Shown one piece after another: positions 1 to 10,960 of a stretch of DNA of 64,000 nucleotides (position 1 is the first letter of the stretch; the number at the start of each line of letters is the position of its first letter). Source of the DNA: Turritopsis dohrnii (Eukaryota > Cnidaria > Hydrozoa > Anthoathecata > Oceaniidae); contig BQMF02000216.1 in assembly GCA_027922465.2 (NCBI GenBank), forward strand, positions 124,001 through 188,000. Reading direction: 5' to 3'. The notes beneath the pieces were generated by a model. The model had not been told where the DNA came from. It saw only the letters and a list, made by a program, of their open reading frames with translations, and did no database searches. The position numbers and the translations under genes are program-made.

Positions 1-2060
1 AAAGCCGTAAAAAACTTTTACGCGAGATACTAGTCTATATATACTAATTCGCGTTGTGCATCCCACTTTTATTTTAGAGAGTGTTGTGTTTTTGTTTTTT
101 TAATGGTCAAAATCTTCTTAATCGTGGTCATATAGCGGCAGTTCGACCACGCAAGACACATTCACGATTAGTATAATAGCACGTGGCATCATTTGACGTC
201 AGTTTTTTTTATGATCACGGGGAACCATTGCATTGCATCCCCAATCGAACGCGACGTTTTTGGGGAAATATCTCGAGAACCAATAGGGATAACTGACGTT
301 TTTTGGGGTCGGTGACACGGGTGACGGGGTGACGCAACATTTGGGCCTAAATTTTATTTGCTACTGCGGATATGACGTCATTAAAATTTTTGATTGACGA
401 TATCTCTGCAATGGTTGATCGTAGCGAAACAATCCCATACACTTTTTTGATCAGCTTTTCGAGCTCTACAACATGGGAACACTTTCCAGTCACGATTTTC
501 TGATTTAATTTTTCGTCACCTATTTTCGACACATCCCTTTCGAAATTAAGGTCGTAAAAAACTTTTACGCGAGATACTAGTCTATATACTAATACGCGCT
601 GTGCATCCGCTTTTTTCACGCTTTCACTCTCTAAAATTTCGGGTCGTTTTTGCGGTCACTTATTCATAATAGAGTGTCAGACCACGGCGGTTAATATTTT
701 TCTACGATTAGTATAAGGGGAAAACATTGCATTGCATTTAATCGTTTCAAATGTTTTGATTATTCGCGAGATCAAAAAACGATAGCAGCGTTCGTTCGCC
801 AGCAAGTTTTCATTTCCTGATTTGAAAAGTTTCAACGAAGTTATTAACGAAATTATTGCACGAAGATTTATTAATGTTTCTAGGGTAAGTTACGCTTTTG
901 AACTTTTTTGTTTGTTTTGTTTTTCTTATAGTATGAACAAGGTTTCTGCATCATTACTTTTCCTTTAGGGAAGACAAAAACAATAATATATACGCGATTG
1001 AAGAAATGAATATGATGGTTTTAAATGATGACGTTCTGGGTTGGTGAAGAACAATATTCTATATTAGTATCCGATCTTAGCTTCGTAAAAATAAAATCAC
1101 TAGAAGGTATAAATTTGTTCATAATTCATATTTTGACACGTTTACGACTTACGTGTTTGGCTTCTGTTTACGTTACGGGTTCCATGAACAGTCACGGCCA
1201 TTTCAGTCTTTCTGTTGTTTTCATGTACGCACAATTTATTTCTTTATCGTATTGTGAAAGGGCTTATTATGAGTATTTTTTATGTGTTTCAGATCTTCCA
1301 AGTAAGAAGATGTTTACGTTCAGAGGCGCAGTGTTGATAATGAACACGTAAAAATGCTTTAGCTGGAATACCTAAAGAGTTTTAATTAAAAGGGTGAGGA
1401 GTACTTTTTTCCATTTTGACGTTACATTTTTTTATCACGAGGAACCATTGCATTGCATCTCGAATCAAACAAGGCGCTTTTCGGAAGATATCTCGAGAAC
1501 TACATTTTTGAGGGTCCACAACATTAGTGAACAGGGCTGTGATGTTTGATCGCCGACATCTCGGTAGCGGTTACTGTATTTTTCAGATCAGATGAATGTA
1601 CTTTCTAAACATCGTTCCGTGATTAAAATTTTGGTAGCCATTTTTTGAGACGTCATTTTTAAAATCAAAACCCGTAAAAATATTTTACACGGGGGATGCA
1701 ATATATTTTAGAGAGTGAAAATAGCGGATGCACAGCGCGTATCTAGAACTTCTAAGAAAATAAGTGGCATTTTTATGGTCCGCGTCATTGACACGAAGGA
1801 GTGACTTCAACATTGATGCACTTTCTCTTTATCATTTTGTCAATTAATTTTTCAACACCATTTTTGAGACGTCATTTTTAGAACTAAAACCCGTAAAAAA
1901 TTTTTTACACGGGATACTAGTATGTATATAAATCAATTATTATCGAAATAGTGTGTACGTTACTATAGAAATACACTCCTTCGCAGTGATTATTTTTCAT
2001 CAAATTTGCCCACCGTGAGACTACATCAGAAAGGAAAATAACTATTAGAAAGTATATATA
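1..2060. repeat. Block of degenerate ~0.5-0.7 kb repeats
   Basis: Related motifs recur across the block. A segment with GTAAAAAACTTTTACGCGAG followed by an ATACTAGTCTATATA stretch and GTGCATCC lies near 7-60 and 553-610, with decayed forms near 1670-1700 and 1890-1925. GGAACCATTGCATTGCATC or close variants recur near 221, 720 and 1442. A segment with GAGACGTCATTTTTA leading into the GTAAAAA motif occurs near 1640 and 1860. An inverted copy of the GTGCATCC end lies near 1728. This looks like several eroded copies of one non-coding repeat. The short ORFs inside it are not supported as genes. Confidence 0.6.
1950..2013. repeat. MITE-1 family, half copy
   Basis: Contains the family core (ACTATAGAAATACACTCCTTCGCAGTGA) and the terminal AAATTTGCCCAC. 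Compare the full copy at 33482-33607. Confidence 0.6.
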
Positions 2061-3070
2061 CTATACTAATATAATATACTAATAGACGAATACAGACTGG
2101 ATAAATGTTTTAGGCAATCACTCCGAGCGCTCAATCTAATCCGTATTTTTACAAATTTCCATTATATCATAATCAGATCTCTTATACGTACGGCTGGGGT
2201 ATGACAGTATGCAGTTTATTGATGATTAAATTGAGCTTCCAAATCGGTAAACAGAAGGAAATTTGGTTATAAACAGGATAATTGGAAAAGCAAAATTGAT
2301 ATGTTACGAAATTCTTGAAAGCCACTCGCCGTGGGCCGCATATCTTAAACATTTGTAACTTTGGTCGGCCGCCTAACAATTCTGTCCTTGAATTGACTGC
2401 CCTGAATTGACATTAATTCTTAACTTATTAGCTATCTGAATAAAAGCTTCTCACTTTGTGTTAATAATTTTATCTCGTCACATCTCATTCATTCATTTCG
2501 AACTACCTCCAAAATAGGATCAGTGATCGACGTATTCAGGCATCTGATCGAATGATTCAAACGCTTACCCTGAGTAGGCTAATGTGATCGTAAAGAGACC
2601 CAAATGAATGCCACCAAGGGTTGAAAGAGATGGTAATCTTTTGATATTAGGCATTTAGTTTGCGCTGACCTTGGGTATGGTATGCCTTATTTTTGGTATA
2701 TTTTATTTTTATTTTAGTAAACAGAGAAATAATGTTTCATGGTCTTTTCCATATTTCCAAATTGCAAAACAACTTTTTCATCGAAACAATATATATTTTA
2801 CAAATATGTGAAAATAATAAATCTCATGTGAAGTGGGCCTTAAGATTCACACAAAACAAAGTACGTTATGTCGCAAAAAACAAAAAGCAAACAAAAATAA
2901 AATATAAATGGAAAGAAAGCAAAACGCTGACAAAAATCAAACAGAAACCTGGCTTGTAAAATGAAGTTGTTGGGGAGTATTTTTTCTAATCAACTCACTT
3001 GACCTGTAAACAAACATCTATAAAAAAAATAAGCTGAATTGTTATGTATGTGTAGTTTTATATGAAGTTC
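2061..3070. other. Intergenic, no gene recognised
   Basis: AT-rich sequence with short ORFs only. No domain, repeat or RNA gene was recognised. Confidence 0.5.
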
Positions 3071-3316
3071 CTAACGAGGCATGGCTATTTTCTCGATATC
3101 AAGCATTTTGAAGCAAAAATCCCCATTCTCGTAGGTTCGGGGATCCACCCTCTTCACGCATTGCTCGTTCTTCACGGGATAGTCATTCACTGTAACATGA
3201 GTATCGTTGAAGCGTTTAATATCGAAGTTGCATATCTCTTTCGCATCCACATATGATCCACAAAAACTAACGAAATAGACGACGAACAATATCAACGCAA
3301 CGTAGCGAAACATCAT
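3071..3316 (-). CDS. Small secreted cysteine protein, paralogue 1
   Basis: About 81 aa. I start at the Met-Met pair (3316 or 3313) because it directly precedes a clear signal peptide (about residues 2-25, rich in L, I, V and F); an upstream in-frame Met would add seven polar residues. The mature part holds the pattern CNFDI, then NDT (an N-glycosylation site), V-x-V-N, VKNEQC, and a last Cys in DFCF. The same pattern occurs in the protein at 24497-24826 (CNFNI, NWT, V-K-V-N, VKNKYC, ENCF), so the two are paralogues. This copy lacks about 30 central residues, including two Cys, of the other. The 5' flanks are also alike. No known family is recognised; function is unknown and secretion is inferred from the signal peptide. 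Confidence 0.6.
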   Translation of the reverse strand: MMFRYVALILFVVYFVSFCGSYVDAKEICNFDIKRFNDTHVTVNDYPVKNEQCVKRVDPRTYENGDFCFKMLDIEKIAMPR

Positions 3317-3419
3317 TTCGTTATGATTACAGTTCAAAACCCTTTAGTGATACAAACTTCTTGTTACGTTGTCTTCGCTATTCTTAATCAACTGAAGCGT
3401 TCTGAAGACTTGGCGTTCC

Positions 3420-3575
3420 TACTTACTTGTACTTGGCAAACAATGAGGCAGGATATTGTATTCAACGACATAAGAACAGATCAACTTTGTCTCCAGATCT
3501 TTTTTCCTCTTCCCTTTAAATGAGTAGCCAAGAAATTGCGATCTAAGGTTGGTAGACAACAAAGGATATGAATAG
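3420..3575 (-). promoter_or_regulatory. Upstream region shared with paralogue at 24.8 kb
   Basis: Read on the plus strand, GCAAACAATGAGGCAGGATAT, then CATAAGAACAGA, CTTTAAATGAGTAG and GACAACAAAGGATAT recur in the same order upstream of the second paralogue (24950-25060). The TTTAAA element sits about 200 nt before the ATG in both and may be TATA-like. Promoter function is inferred from conservation between duplicates only. Confidence 0.4.
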
Positions 3576-3770
3576 AAGAATAGATGGAAAGTTGAGAGTC
3601 ATTGGTTGGCAGCTGACAAGTTCTTTACAGCCAGCTGTCATCCAACATTATGAATAATGACAGTAGAAATCTGTTTACTTTTGATTTACTTGTACTACTA
3701 ATAGTACCACTTGTACTACTTTTGATTTACTGGTAAAAAAAGAAAAATTAAAAAACCAACCTCAAACCCA

Positions 3771-3837
3771 GGGCCTTTTGACTTTTCGCTTATGCCGTCC
3801 GTATGTCAAAGAGGCAAGAAGAACTGGGTTTCAGGGT
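3771..3837. repeat. MITE-2 family, diverged palindrome
   Basis: AACCTCAAACCCAGGGCCTT and the downstream AGGCAAGAAGAACTGGGTTT form the imperfect arms of the short hairpin family best seen at 31132-31213. Confidence 0.5.
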
Positions 3838-4095
3838 TGAATAAAAACATCACTTAAAATCAACTTCAGATTTTGTTATTGGGGGTGTTGTTCTAGAATA
3901 TAACGACCCCTTAGAATATTTTCACCCTCCGTGGTTTACGCTTATGACTTGTTAGATTGTTTACAGCTCGATTTGCCGAGATTTCGGAATCAATGTTACT
4001 TTCTACTGAAACCACGGTGCGACATTATTTTCTATTACAGATCTCGCTTTTCTTATCAAAAGCCTTATAAAATTCAACATTTGTTCACATGAGAA

Positions 4096-4647
4096 ATGCA
4101 TCAGCCCGGTTTTCCGAGATCCGTGCTTTGGCGACACAGAAAAAACGTACACACAAAAAATAGAAAGAATCTCTTCCGATTTGCTGAACTGTACCAGGAA
4201 CAATCCGATGGCAAGTGTTCAGTGAAACTGAAACGGAAACAGGGAAAGAAGCGAGGTTTAAAGGACGAGGAAGAGAATGACCATACAAGCAAAGAAGACG
4301 AGACTGGTACGACAACAGAAAATCATTCAAATGGTGCTGTTGTAACTGTAAAATCTGACAAGGTAGTGGAGAAAAAGAAACGAAAGAGAAAACGTGATTC
4401 AGGTGTTGATCATGAAATGGAAAGCATTGGTAATGAAGTTGATAATGAAAATTTACCTAACTTCACCGACATTTCAGAAGATGTTGTGGAAGCAGACAAG
4501 AATCAGGAATCACAAAAGCCGAGAAGAAAGGGAAAAAGTATTGTAAAGTCTGCATCTAACAAGAAGCCAATCACACCTAATTTAAGTAGTTCAGAAACTG
4601 GAGAAATTTCTGGAGACTGGAGAAATTTTTCCATGGGAACACTCTAG
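4096..4647 (+). CDS. Lysine-rich, highly charged ORF of unknown function
   Basis: 183 aa. An in-frame TGA lies just before the ATG, so this is the first Met if the ORF is unspliced. The N-terminus is basic (RSVLWRHRKNVHTKNRKN). The rest alternates Lys/Arg clusters (KLKRKQGKKRG, KKKRKRKRD, RRKGKS) with acidic runs, typical of nucleolar or nuclear disordered proteins, and the basic clusters resemble nuclear localisation signals. The DNA near the 3' end has a short direct duplication (GGAGAAATTTCTGGAGACTGGAGAAATTTTTCC). A TTTTCTATTACAG acceptor-like site lies about 55 nt upstream, so this may be the last exon of a longer gene. No domain is recognised. Confidence 0.4.
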   Translation: MHQPGFPRSVLWRHRKNVHTKNRKNLFRFAELYQEQSDGKCSVKLKRKQGKKRGLKDEEENDHTSKEDETGTTTENHSNGAVVTVKSDKVVEKKKRKRKRDSGVDHEMESIGNEVDNENLPNFTDISEDVVEADKNQESQKPRRKGKSIVKSASNKKPITPNLSSSETGEISGDWRNFSMGTL

Positions 4648-5093
4648 CTCGCTTTGCCATTCTAATTTTTCACCATGTACACACCCCCTAGTAATACCTT
4701 CGTGGTTTGAATCTCAAGAAAATGTTTCATCGAAAGTTGTTTTTAAAACTTTTTTGTATCTTTTTATTTATTTGAAAGTTTTGGCTACTGAATTTGTTTT
4801 AAATCAAAGTGTAGCTAGACCCAAGACTCAAACAAATTTTCGCGTCAAGAGATCAGCAATGTTCAAACTATAACAATTTTTATCAAGATCTTTCAAAGGG
4901 ATTTTCCTGAAAAAAAACAACAACACCTCTTTGAAATTTATGGTCATGAGTAATTGCCAAATATATGAAATGTCCAACAAATTCCATTATTTAAGATACT
5001 GTTTTGGGTTTTTTTTTTCTTCTGGGCGCACAGTACAATGTTTTAAGACAAAAGATCATATTTCATTCCATAAAGTTAATTCGGCGCCAAAAT
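4648..5093. other. Intergenic, nothing recognised
   Basis: AT-rich sequence with no gene or repeat that I can support. Confidence 0.4.
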
Positions 5094-5535
5094 TGAGGAT
5101 TACGTCAGGGCGCGCAGCGCACGCAAGGTAATCCCGATTTCATGAGTGAAATCGGAACGACGAGCTAATATTGCGACCCTCTCATCTCGCAATAAATCTA
5201 GAGGACACAGCCAATAAACACGTTCCCGAGGGGGCGTTCCCAAAAAGTTATTATTATTTTGTTAAAGCACTAACGACGCGAACGTGAAAGAACAAATACC
5301 AGGGGAACGCCCTCATTACAATAAGGTAGTTAGAAGACTTGTAAGTTTGTTTTTATGCTTTATTTAAACCAAAACATATATTATATGAATATATCAGGAG
5401 CTGGATCCACGATGTCCGCGATACGGGCGTCTATAATTGCCTAAATAGAAAACATCCAATTTAAAGAACTGCGGGACGACGGGTGGGTGGGAATATTAGC
5501 TCGTCATTCCGATTTCACTCATGAAATAATCCTCA
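5094..5535. repeat. Inverted-repeat element beside the DIRS terminus
   Basis: The segment at about 5094-5176 (GAGGATTACGTCAGG, then ATTTCATGAGTGAAATCGGAA and GACGAGCTAATATT) is inverted at about 5490-5535 (AATATTAGCTCGTCATTCCG, ATTTCACTCATGAAATAATCCTC). Inside, CGTTCCCGAGGGGGCGTTCCC and GGGGAACGCCCTC also face each other. Nearby CTCTCATCTCGCAATAAATCTAGAGG is a further copy of the DIRS terminal motif at 5570. It may be part of the element's complex terminus or a separate foldback insertion. Confidence 0.5.
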
Positions 5536-5537
5536 AT

Positions 5538-5614
5538 TTCATTTCATGAAATCTTCACGCCAAGCTCTCATCTCGTGATAAATCTAGAGGCCATAGCCTC
5601 GAACGCCTCTCTTC
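5538..5614. repeat. Inverted terminal arm of DIRS element A (left)
   Basis: Inverted match to 14207-14289 with small differences: the arm here lacks the AATATTGCGACC segment present in the right arm. Confidence 0.65.
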
Positions 5615-6384
5615 AAAGCGTCCCCTTAAGGAGAGTCTTTTGGAATGTGAGTCCAAAATCCTGTACTTCCTTATGATAGAAACGTTGGAACGTTGATTCT
5701 CCAGACCAGTGTGGTGCCTGTTTGAAAATGTCAGAAACTGAAATACCTAAATTTTTAGCCTTAGATGTAACAGCAGATCGAGTTGAATCCAACACTTTTT
5801 TCAGCCACCTAGAAATGGTAGAAGTGGACACCGCCTCATGTGGTTTTATGTAAATAACTAATAACTGGGTATCAGTAGTTTCCGATTTTCTCCTTCTTTC
5901 CAGATAATGTGTAAGAGCTGTCCAAACACATAAATTTTCTTCCTCAGAAAACTTATAAAATCTAATAGGTTGTCTAATTTTACCAAGTCGACACACCTTA
6001 GTGAGTTTTGAGAAGTACAAAAGGAAAAAATTGTCAAGTTTTGCAAAATAATTAACATCCAAATAACTAATCTCGGATACCCTAGTTGCAACAGTTAATG
6101 ACAACAGCATAGTCACTTTAAGGGTTAAAAGTTTGTCTTATAAATCATTGTTTATAGGGAGGTTGGCGTAAATATTGAGGCACTTTTTCAACATCCCAAA
6201 CAAAAACACATTTAGGTTGTGGAGGTCGTTTGTTAAAAACTCCTGTCATAAGACCTGTAACTTGAGGGTGCTTTTCAACAGGGGTGCCTTCAATTGCATC
6301 ATGGTAAGCTGAAATAGTAGATCTGTAACCACTAATGGTGCTGTATTCTAGCCTTTGTTCGAATAAGTCAGCTAAAAAATCCAA
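5613..6384 (-). pseudogene. DIRS tyrosine recombinase, element A, degenerate
   Basis: Two minus-strand ORFs (6384-6145 and 6116-5613) together match the recombinase of element B. The N-terminal part holds DFLADLF, LEYSTISGYRS and FVWDVEKV. The C-terminal part holds ATRVSEI, which carries the first catalytic Arg, then STISRWLKKVL, STRSAV (second Arg), APHWSGEST and FYHKEV with the presumed nucleophilic Tyr. Relative to element B a deletion before STRSAV removes the segment with the catalytic His of the HxxR box, and there is a break between the two ORFs. The family cuts and rejoins DNA through a 3'-phosphotyrosine to integrate circular cDNA. This copy should be inactive. Confidence 0.8.
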
Positions 6385-6392
6385 AATAAAGT

Positions 6393-7300
6393 TTAAAGGA
6401 CATTTAAAGGGACAAACTTTTCTCTGAGAAGACCAAATATGCCATTTTCCCCAAGACTAGTTGTAATGATTGACTGTGCTTGTCCGTCTGGAAGCTGAGA
6501 TAAGGGTGGCAGCCCTCGCTGACATTTTTTCTGTTTCCATGATTTTCCTGAGATAGTCCAGGTCAGAAGTCTGAGGTTGTTGTCTCTTACTAATGGATGT
6601 ATTCCCCCCACTGGGTTCCTGAGAATATCTCTCCTTTTTGGCAATAGTAATGGATTTCGAACTGCCTTTTCTAGTAATGTTGGAAACCAAGCTTGGGTTT
6701 GCCAAGCTGGTGTTATGAGAATCATGTCCACACTTTCCAGGTTCACTTTCTTGAGAACTCTTCCTATCAGGGAGAAAGGAGAGAAAGCGTATGCGTAGTG
6801 ATGAGTCCACTTTTTTGAAATGGATCCCTCCCCTTGCTGTGAGGATTTAACATCCAAGCCATTTAACACGGGATTTGGTGTGACACCCTTGAGGCAAACA
6901 TATCTATGTCTGGTGTACTCCAGGCCTGGCAAATGTTTTGAAACACTAATGGGTGTAGTTTCCACTCGCTTGAGTCGTATAGGTGTTGCCTGGATACCCA
7001 ATCGGCCTCTAAATTCAGAAAACCTGGTATGTAGCTGACAGTAAGAGTGATCTCCTGTTCCAGTATGTACTTCCAAATTTCCTTGCTGACTTTCTGTTTC
7101 TGTTTCCACATGAACTGCTAAACCTTTTTTCTTGAACATCGTGAATATCCTTATGGCAAGATGGATTGCTTTTTGTTCCAATATGTTGATAATGAAGATT
7201 CCCCTCTGTTTTTGACCAAGGCCCCCTGTTGTATGTTCCTGACAAGAAACTCCCCAACCCTTTTTTGATCGATGCTTCCGATTTTATATTTTGAATCACT
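6393..7300 (-). pseudogene. DIRS RNase H and connector region, element A, degenerate
   Basis: Fragments in several frames match the same region of element B. Recognisable pieces are KVSKEIWKYI, LTVSYIPGFLNLEADWVSR (end of the RNase H domain), DSSEWKLHPLVFQNIC and DMFASRVSHQIP, followed by PFSLIGRVLKKV, ILITPAWQTQAWFPTLLEK, PLLLPKRRDILRNP and HPLVRDNNLRLLTW, and finally the spacer before the recombinase. Frames change repeatedly, so the region is a pseudogene. Confidence 0.7.
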
Positions 7301-7320
7301 ATTGGCGTTGGAGTTATTAT

Positions 7321-8408
7321 CTATATTCCATTGGAGAGCTCTAGATTGTTGACCCACCATTGGAGTTCCCTCTTTGCCAAGTCTGAGAGGGTTATCATTG
7401 CCTCGAAATTGTGCATGGTCAACAGCCCTTTGATTTGCTGGTGCTGAAGATACCTGTATTGTATTTGGGCTGGAAGTCTCTTATTGTAACCTTTTCCCTT
7501 GTTATCATATCTGAGCATTGTGCTTTTAAGTTGTTGGTCTTCTCCATTGGAAGTTTCACAGTCATTGTCAGGGAGTTGACTGACATTCCCAGAAAGTCTA
7601 GACATTGAATTGGGTCTTAAACAGATTTCTTGATGTTTGTCAAAAAACCCAGATGCTGCAAAAGATAAATTAAAGTGTCCCTGGCCATCTTCATTTCTTC
7701 GATCGAGGAAGCTATCAGTAGCATGTTGTCCAGATATATTAACACTTTGATTCTCAAACGTCGTAAGAGAGCTATTGGAATTTTCATCAACTTTGTAAAA
7801 ATCCACGGAGCTTTCGACAACCCGAAGCACAGGCATAGGAATCCGTACAGCCGGCCCTCCCAAAGGAACCTTACATACTTCTTTGAGTTTTTTGACAAGG
7901 GGATTGCAAAATAGGCGTCCCTTAAGTCCAGTTTGCACATGTAGTCCCCTGGACATAGCATTTCTTCTAGAAGGTGCAATCCTTCCATTTTGAAATGATT
8001 GTATGGAATTTTCTGGTTTAATTTTTTCTGGACGATGTCCACCATCTTTTTTCTCCACAAGGAAAATTGTACTGATGAACTGGTTTTCTAAGGGTTGCAC
8101 CTCCCTGATTGCACCCTTTTTCAGCATTGTCTAAACCTCCTCCTCCACAAGCGTCCTTTCCCTTCGATTCATTGGTATTGGGACTGGGAACTTGTCCTGC
8201 TTTGGTTTACTCATTAATGGAATTTCGTATCCCTGAACTATGTCTAAAATCATCTGATCGTTTGTCAATTTTTTCCAGTTTTTTAGAAAGTACTGTGTTT
8301 GTCCTGCTGGTAGATGCACTGGAATTTTTCCATGAAACAGATTCCTTACTAGAGGGTGAATGTTGGAAAAATCCTGTGGACTTAAAAAATCCACAGAAAC
8401 GAGAAATT
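7321..8408 (-). pseudogene. DIRS reverse transcriptase, element A, degenerate
   Basis: The domain start is near 8400 (VDFLSPQDFSNIHPLVRNLF, then YFLKNWKKL and DIVQGYEIP). It is followed, with frame changes, by FLVEKKDGGHRP, HFKMEGLHLLEEML, LDLRDAYFAIP (RT motif A, catalytic Asp present), RLYGFLCLCFGLSKAPWIFTK, ALLRRLRIKVLIYLDNMLLI (motif C, with Asn in place of the second catalytic Asp) and ELQWWVNN near the end. An ORF that opens in the inserted element's terminal repeat at 8487 reads into this domain only because of the insertion; it is not a native start. Confidence 0.8.
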
Positions 8409-8412
8409 TCAT

Positions 8413-8501
8413 TTCATAAAATCTCCGCCAAAGATGTAACACTGAGGGCGTTCCCGCCTTATTCACGCATAAAGGACGGGAAGCCATTGCTCAAATCCTC
8501 T
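8413..8501. repeat. Inverted terminal repeat of DIRS element B (left)
   Basis: TTCATAAAATCTCCGCC, AAAGATGTAACACTGAGG, GCGTTCCCGCCTTATTCAC and AGCCATTGCTCAAATCCTC are matched in reverse complement at 12622-12710, with a third copy at 12999-13068. Confidence 0.8.
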
Positions 8502-8692
8502 GTTTTCGCCAATTCGCTTAAGTGTAAAGATGGCCGACGAAGTTGATAATTTGTAAGTACTTTGTGGTTTTTAATCTCCCTTAATCTTGTCAATCATTAC
8601 GTGGTTGAATCGATTAACTATTTAAACTAAAGGGAGATACATTGGGAAGTAACCTGGACTAATATTGTCCTCAATCTGTTGTCAACCATTCC

Positions 8693-9870
8693 GTGATTGA
8701 CACAAAACCTTTAGAGTCAATATTACCGATATTGATTGTTTTGTTTTCCCGTCTACTTCGTAGGGGAATCCAGGTCCAACAAATACAACACGATCAAGAG
8801 GAAGCTACGCCTCCTCCAGTTATTACGACCCCTGACAATCAGGGTGTGAGTGGTCTTAAAAGATCTGCTGAGGGTACCATTATTGAGGATGAGTGTTCCG
8901 CACCGTCGTCAAAGTCAGCACGTTTTGACCTGGATACCTCAGCATCAGAGAATGAATGGCAGGTACCGGCTGACATGTTACATTATATTCACAAGTATAT
9001 GTCCAAGCACTTTCCTGAGAAGGACATAAAGGACAAAATTTTGAATGTGAATCCAGTGCCTTCGAATATCAAGGTAGTACCGGAGCTTGATTCCTACATT
9101 AGAGAGCTTTTGATGAAGAACCATAAGATTATTCCGTTACAAACTGAAAGGGTCTTGAAGACAGTTCAAGAAAAAATCTTCAACATAATGGGTCCACTAC
9201 TACGGTTGTGGCATATAATGGATGAAGAAAGGAGATCATCCACAGAGAATGATCAAGGGAATGATGAGAAATGGAACTACATCTCATCCCTGTTTGACCA
9301 GAGCATCCTTCTAACTGGTCAAGCATTTAACTCAACATCATACCAACGTCGATTGAATTTGTTATCAACGTTAATAGATAACTCTGTCAAAGTGAAGGAA
9401 ATTCTGAAGGAACAATCAGATTTATTAGACTCACCAGAAAATTCGACATTATCTGGTCCTTCAGTTGATGAAAAATTATCAAAAGATTCCTCGGCAAGAC
9501 AGAAATCCAAAAGTGTGTTTACTGGATTACGTCAGTATGCTTCTAACAGAAGTGTCAGAGGTCAGCATCCCTTTCGAGGAGGCCCCTCATCCCAACGAAG
9601 AGGTGGGGGCGCATATTTGGTAGAGCAGCGTCAAGCAGCCATAGAGGTAAGAGAATTAAATCTCAACCAGGGGTTTTCTCAGGCCTTGCCAACAGATTTC
9701 CTAAGGATGGTAGATTTTCCCAGAATTCATCCAACATTACAAGGACTCTTCAGGGTGCCTCCAAATCCAGATCTACCTGTGACGGGAAAAATCAGACACT
9801 TTTTAAAAAATTGGAGGTCAATAACAAAAGACTCCAATATTCTCCAAATGGTCCAGGGCTACAGGGTTCC
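8693..9870 (+). pseudogene. DIRS gag-like protein, element B
   Basis: The first ~390 residues of a 719-aa ORF. It has an acidic, serine-rich N-terminus with KRSAEGT and SARFDLDTSASENEW, then a mostly helical region (MLHYIHKYMSKHF, FDQSILLTGQAFNSTSYQRRL), then a basic Arg/Gly tail near 9550-9610 (RSVRGQHPFRGG, SSQRRGGG) that probably binds nucleic acid. FDQSILLTGQAFNSTSY matches FDQVVLLLGQAYNSVSY in element A's gag fragment at 13.5 kb. The true start is uncertain; the first Met is at 8693. It is fused in frame to the start of the RT region. Confidence 0.7.
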
Positions 9871-10960
9871 ATTTGTGCAAAAACCGGTTCAACAAGTACC
9901 TCCACGACCGCTCAAAACTGTCAGAGGAGGAAATTCACTTGGTAGATTTGGAAGTGGAAAAAATGCTGCAAAAGCAGGCAGTTCAACTGATTCCAAGGAA
10001 AGGCAAGTTTGTCAGCTCATTGTTTCTGGTTTCCAAGAAAGAAGGGTTGGATATGAGACCAGTAACCAATTTAAAGGAACTAAACAGTTATATAGAGTAT
10101 CTACACTTCAAAATGGAAGGTCTTGCCTTGTTGAAGGAAATTTTACATTATTTTTCAGTTCTCTTCATCCAGACTCTCAGGAATTTCTTTGTTTTCTATG
10201 GAAAGGGAACTACTACAAATTTCTATGCCTGTGCTTTGGGCTATCCCCGGCACCACTTGTTTTTACAGAACTCATGAAGGTGCCTATAGCTCTGTTAAGG
10301 CGGCTGAATATCCTTCTGATCATCCTTTTGGACGATATTCTCCTGATTGGGAGAACAATGGAGGACATCAAGATGTCTCGAGACACCTTGATCTATGTCC
10401 TCCAGAGTTTGGGGTTCACAGTCAATGTGGAAAAGTCAGTTCTAGATCCTACACAGAAGATCGAATTTCTTGGGGTAATAATAGACTCGAGGTCAATGTC
10501 ACTAATGCTCCCAACGTTGAAGAGAGAAAAAATTGTCAATCAGTGTCAGGAATTATTGAGAGAGGAAGTTGTTTCAGTGAGAGAGATAGCAAGTGTGATA
10601 GGAAGACTGGCTTCATCAGCTATTGCAGTACTACCTGCTCCTCTACAGTACAGAGCTCTTCAACGCCAGCAAATTCTGGAGTTGGCAAAAGGGGGAAATT
10701 TCAACTCCATGGTGTCCCTGTCAAAAGAAGCAAGAGAGGTACTGCAGTGGTGGATACAGAATATCACTCTGAGTCAGGGCAAAACATTGATTTCTACCTC
10801 TCCAACTCTGACGATCTCAACAGATGCATCTCTCAAGGTCCTTGGTCTCTAGAGGAGTCTCAACTTCATATCAATGTATTAGAGCTGAAAACAGCAAAAC
10901 TAGCAATTCAAACTTCTGTTCGATTATTTCCCAGGTACAAATCTCAAATGTGGTAGCTCT
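9700..10960 (+). pseudogene. DIRS reverse transcriptase, element B, defective
   Basis: Begins with DFPRIHPTLQGLF and HFLKNWRSITKDSNILQMVQGY. The frame then shifts: the next conserved part (KLSEEEIHLVDLEVEKML, VSSLFLVSKKEG, MRPVTNLKELN, HFKMEGLALLKEIL) is in the frame of the ORF at 9873-10277, and the reading returns to the first frame near 10180 (FLCFLWKG, FLCLCFGLSPAP, LLDDILLIG, QSLGFTVNVEKS, FLGVIID, VLQWWIQNITLSQG). Relative to element A, the segment with motif A (DLRDAY) is missing between KEIL and FLWKG, so one catalytic Asp is lost although LLDD is intact. RNase H starts near 10800 (ISTDAS). Confidence 0.8.

Noticed and set aside
347..619. 90-aa minus-strand ORF
   Set aside because: Lies inside the degenerate repeat block; its start coincides with a repeated motif and other copies do not keep the frame.
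1025..1351. 108-aa plus-strand ORF
   Set aside because: No domain, no neighbouring exons, and composition like random AT-rich DNA.
221..1460. Possible CRISPR-like regular repeat spacing
   Set aside because: Eukaryotic DNA; the repeats are long, diverged and irregularly spaced, with no short identical units or spacers.
8109..8546. 145-aa plus-strand ORF
   Set aside because: Antisense to the RT of DIRS element A and runs through the terminal repeat of element B.
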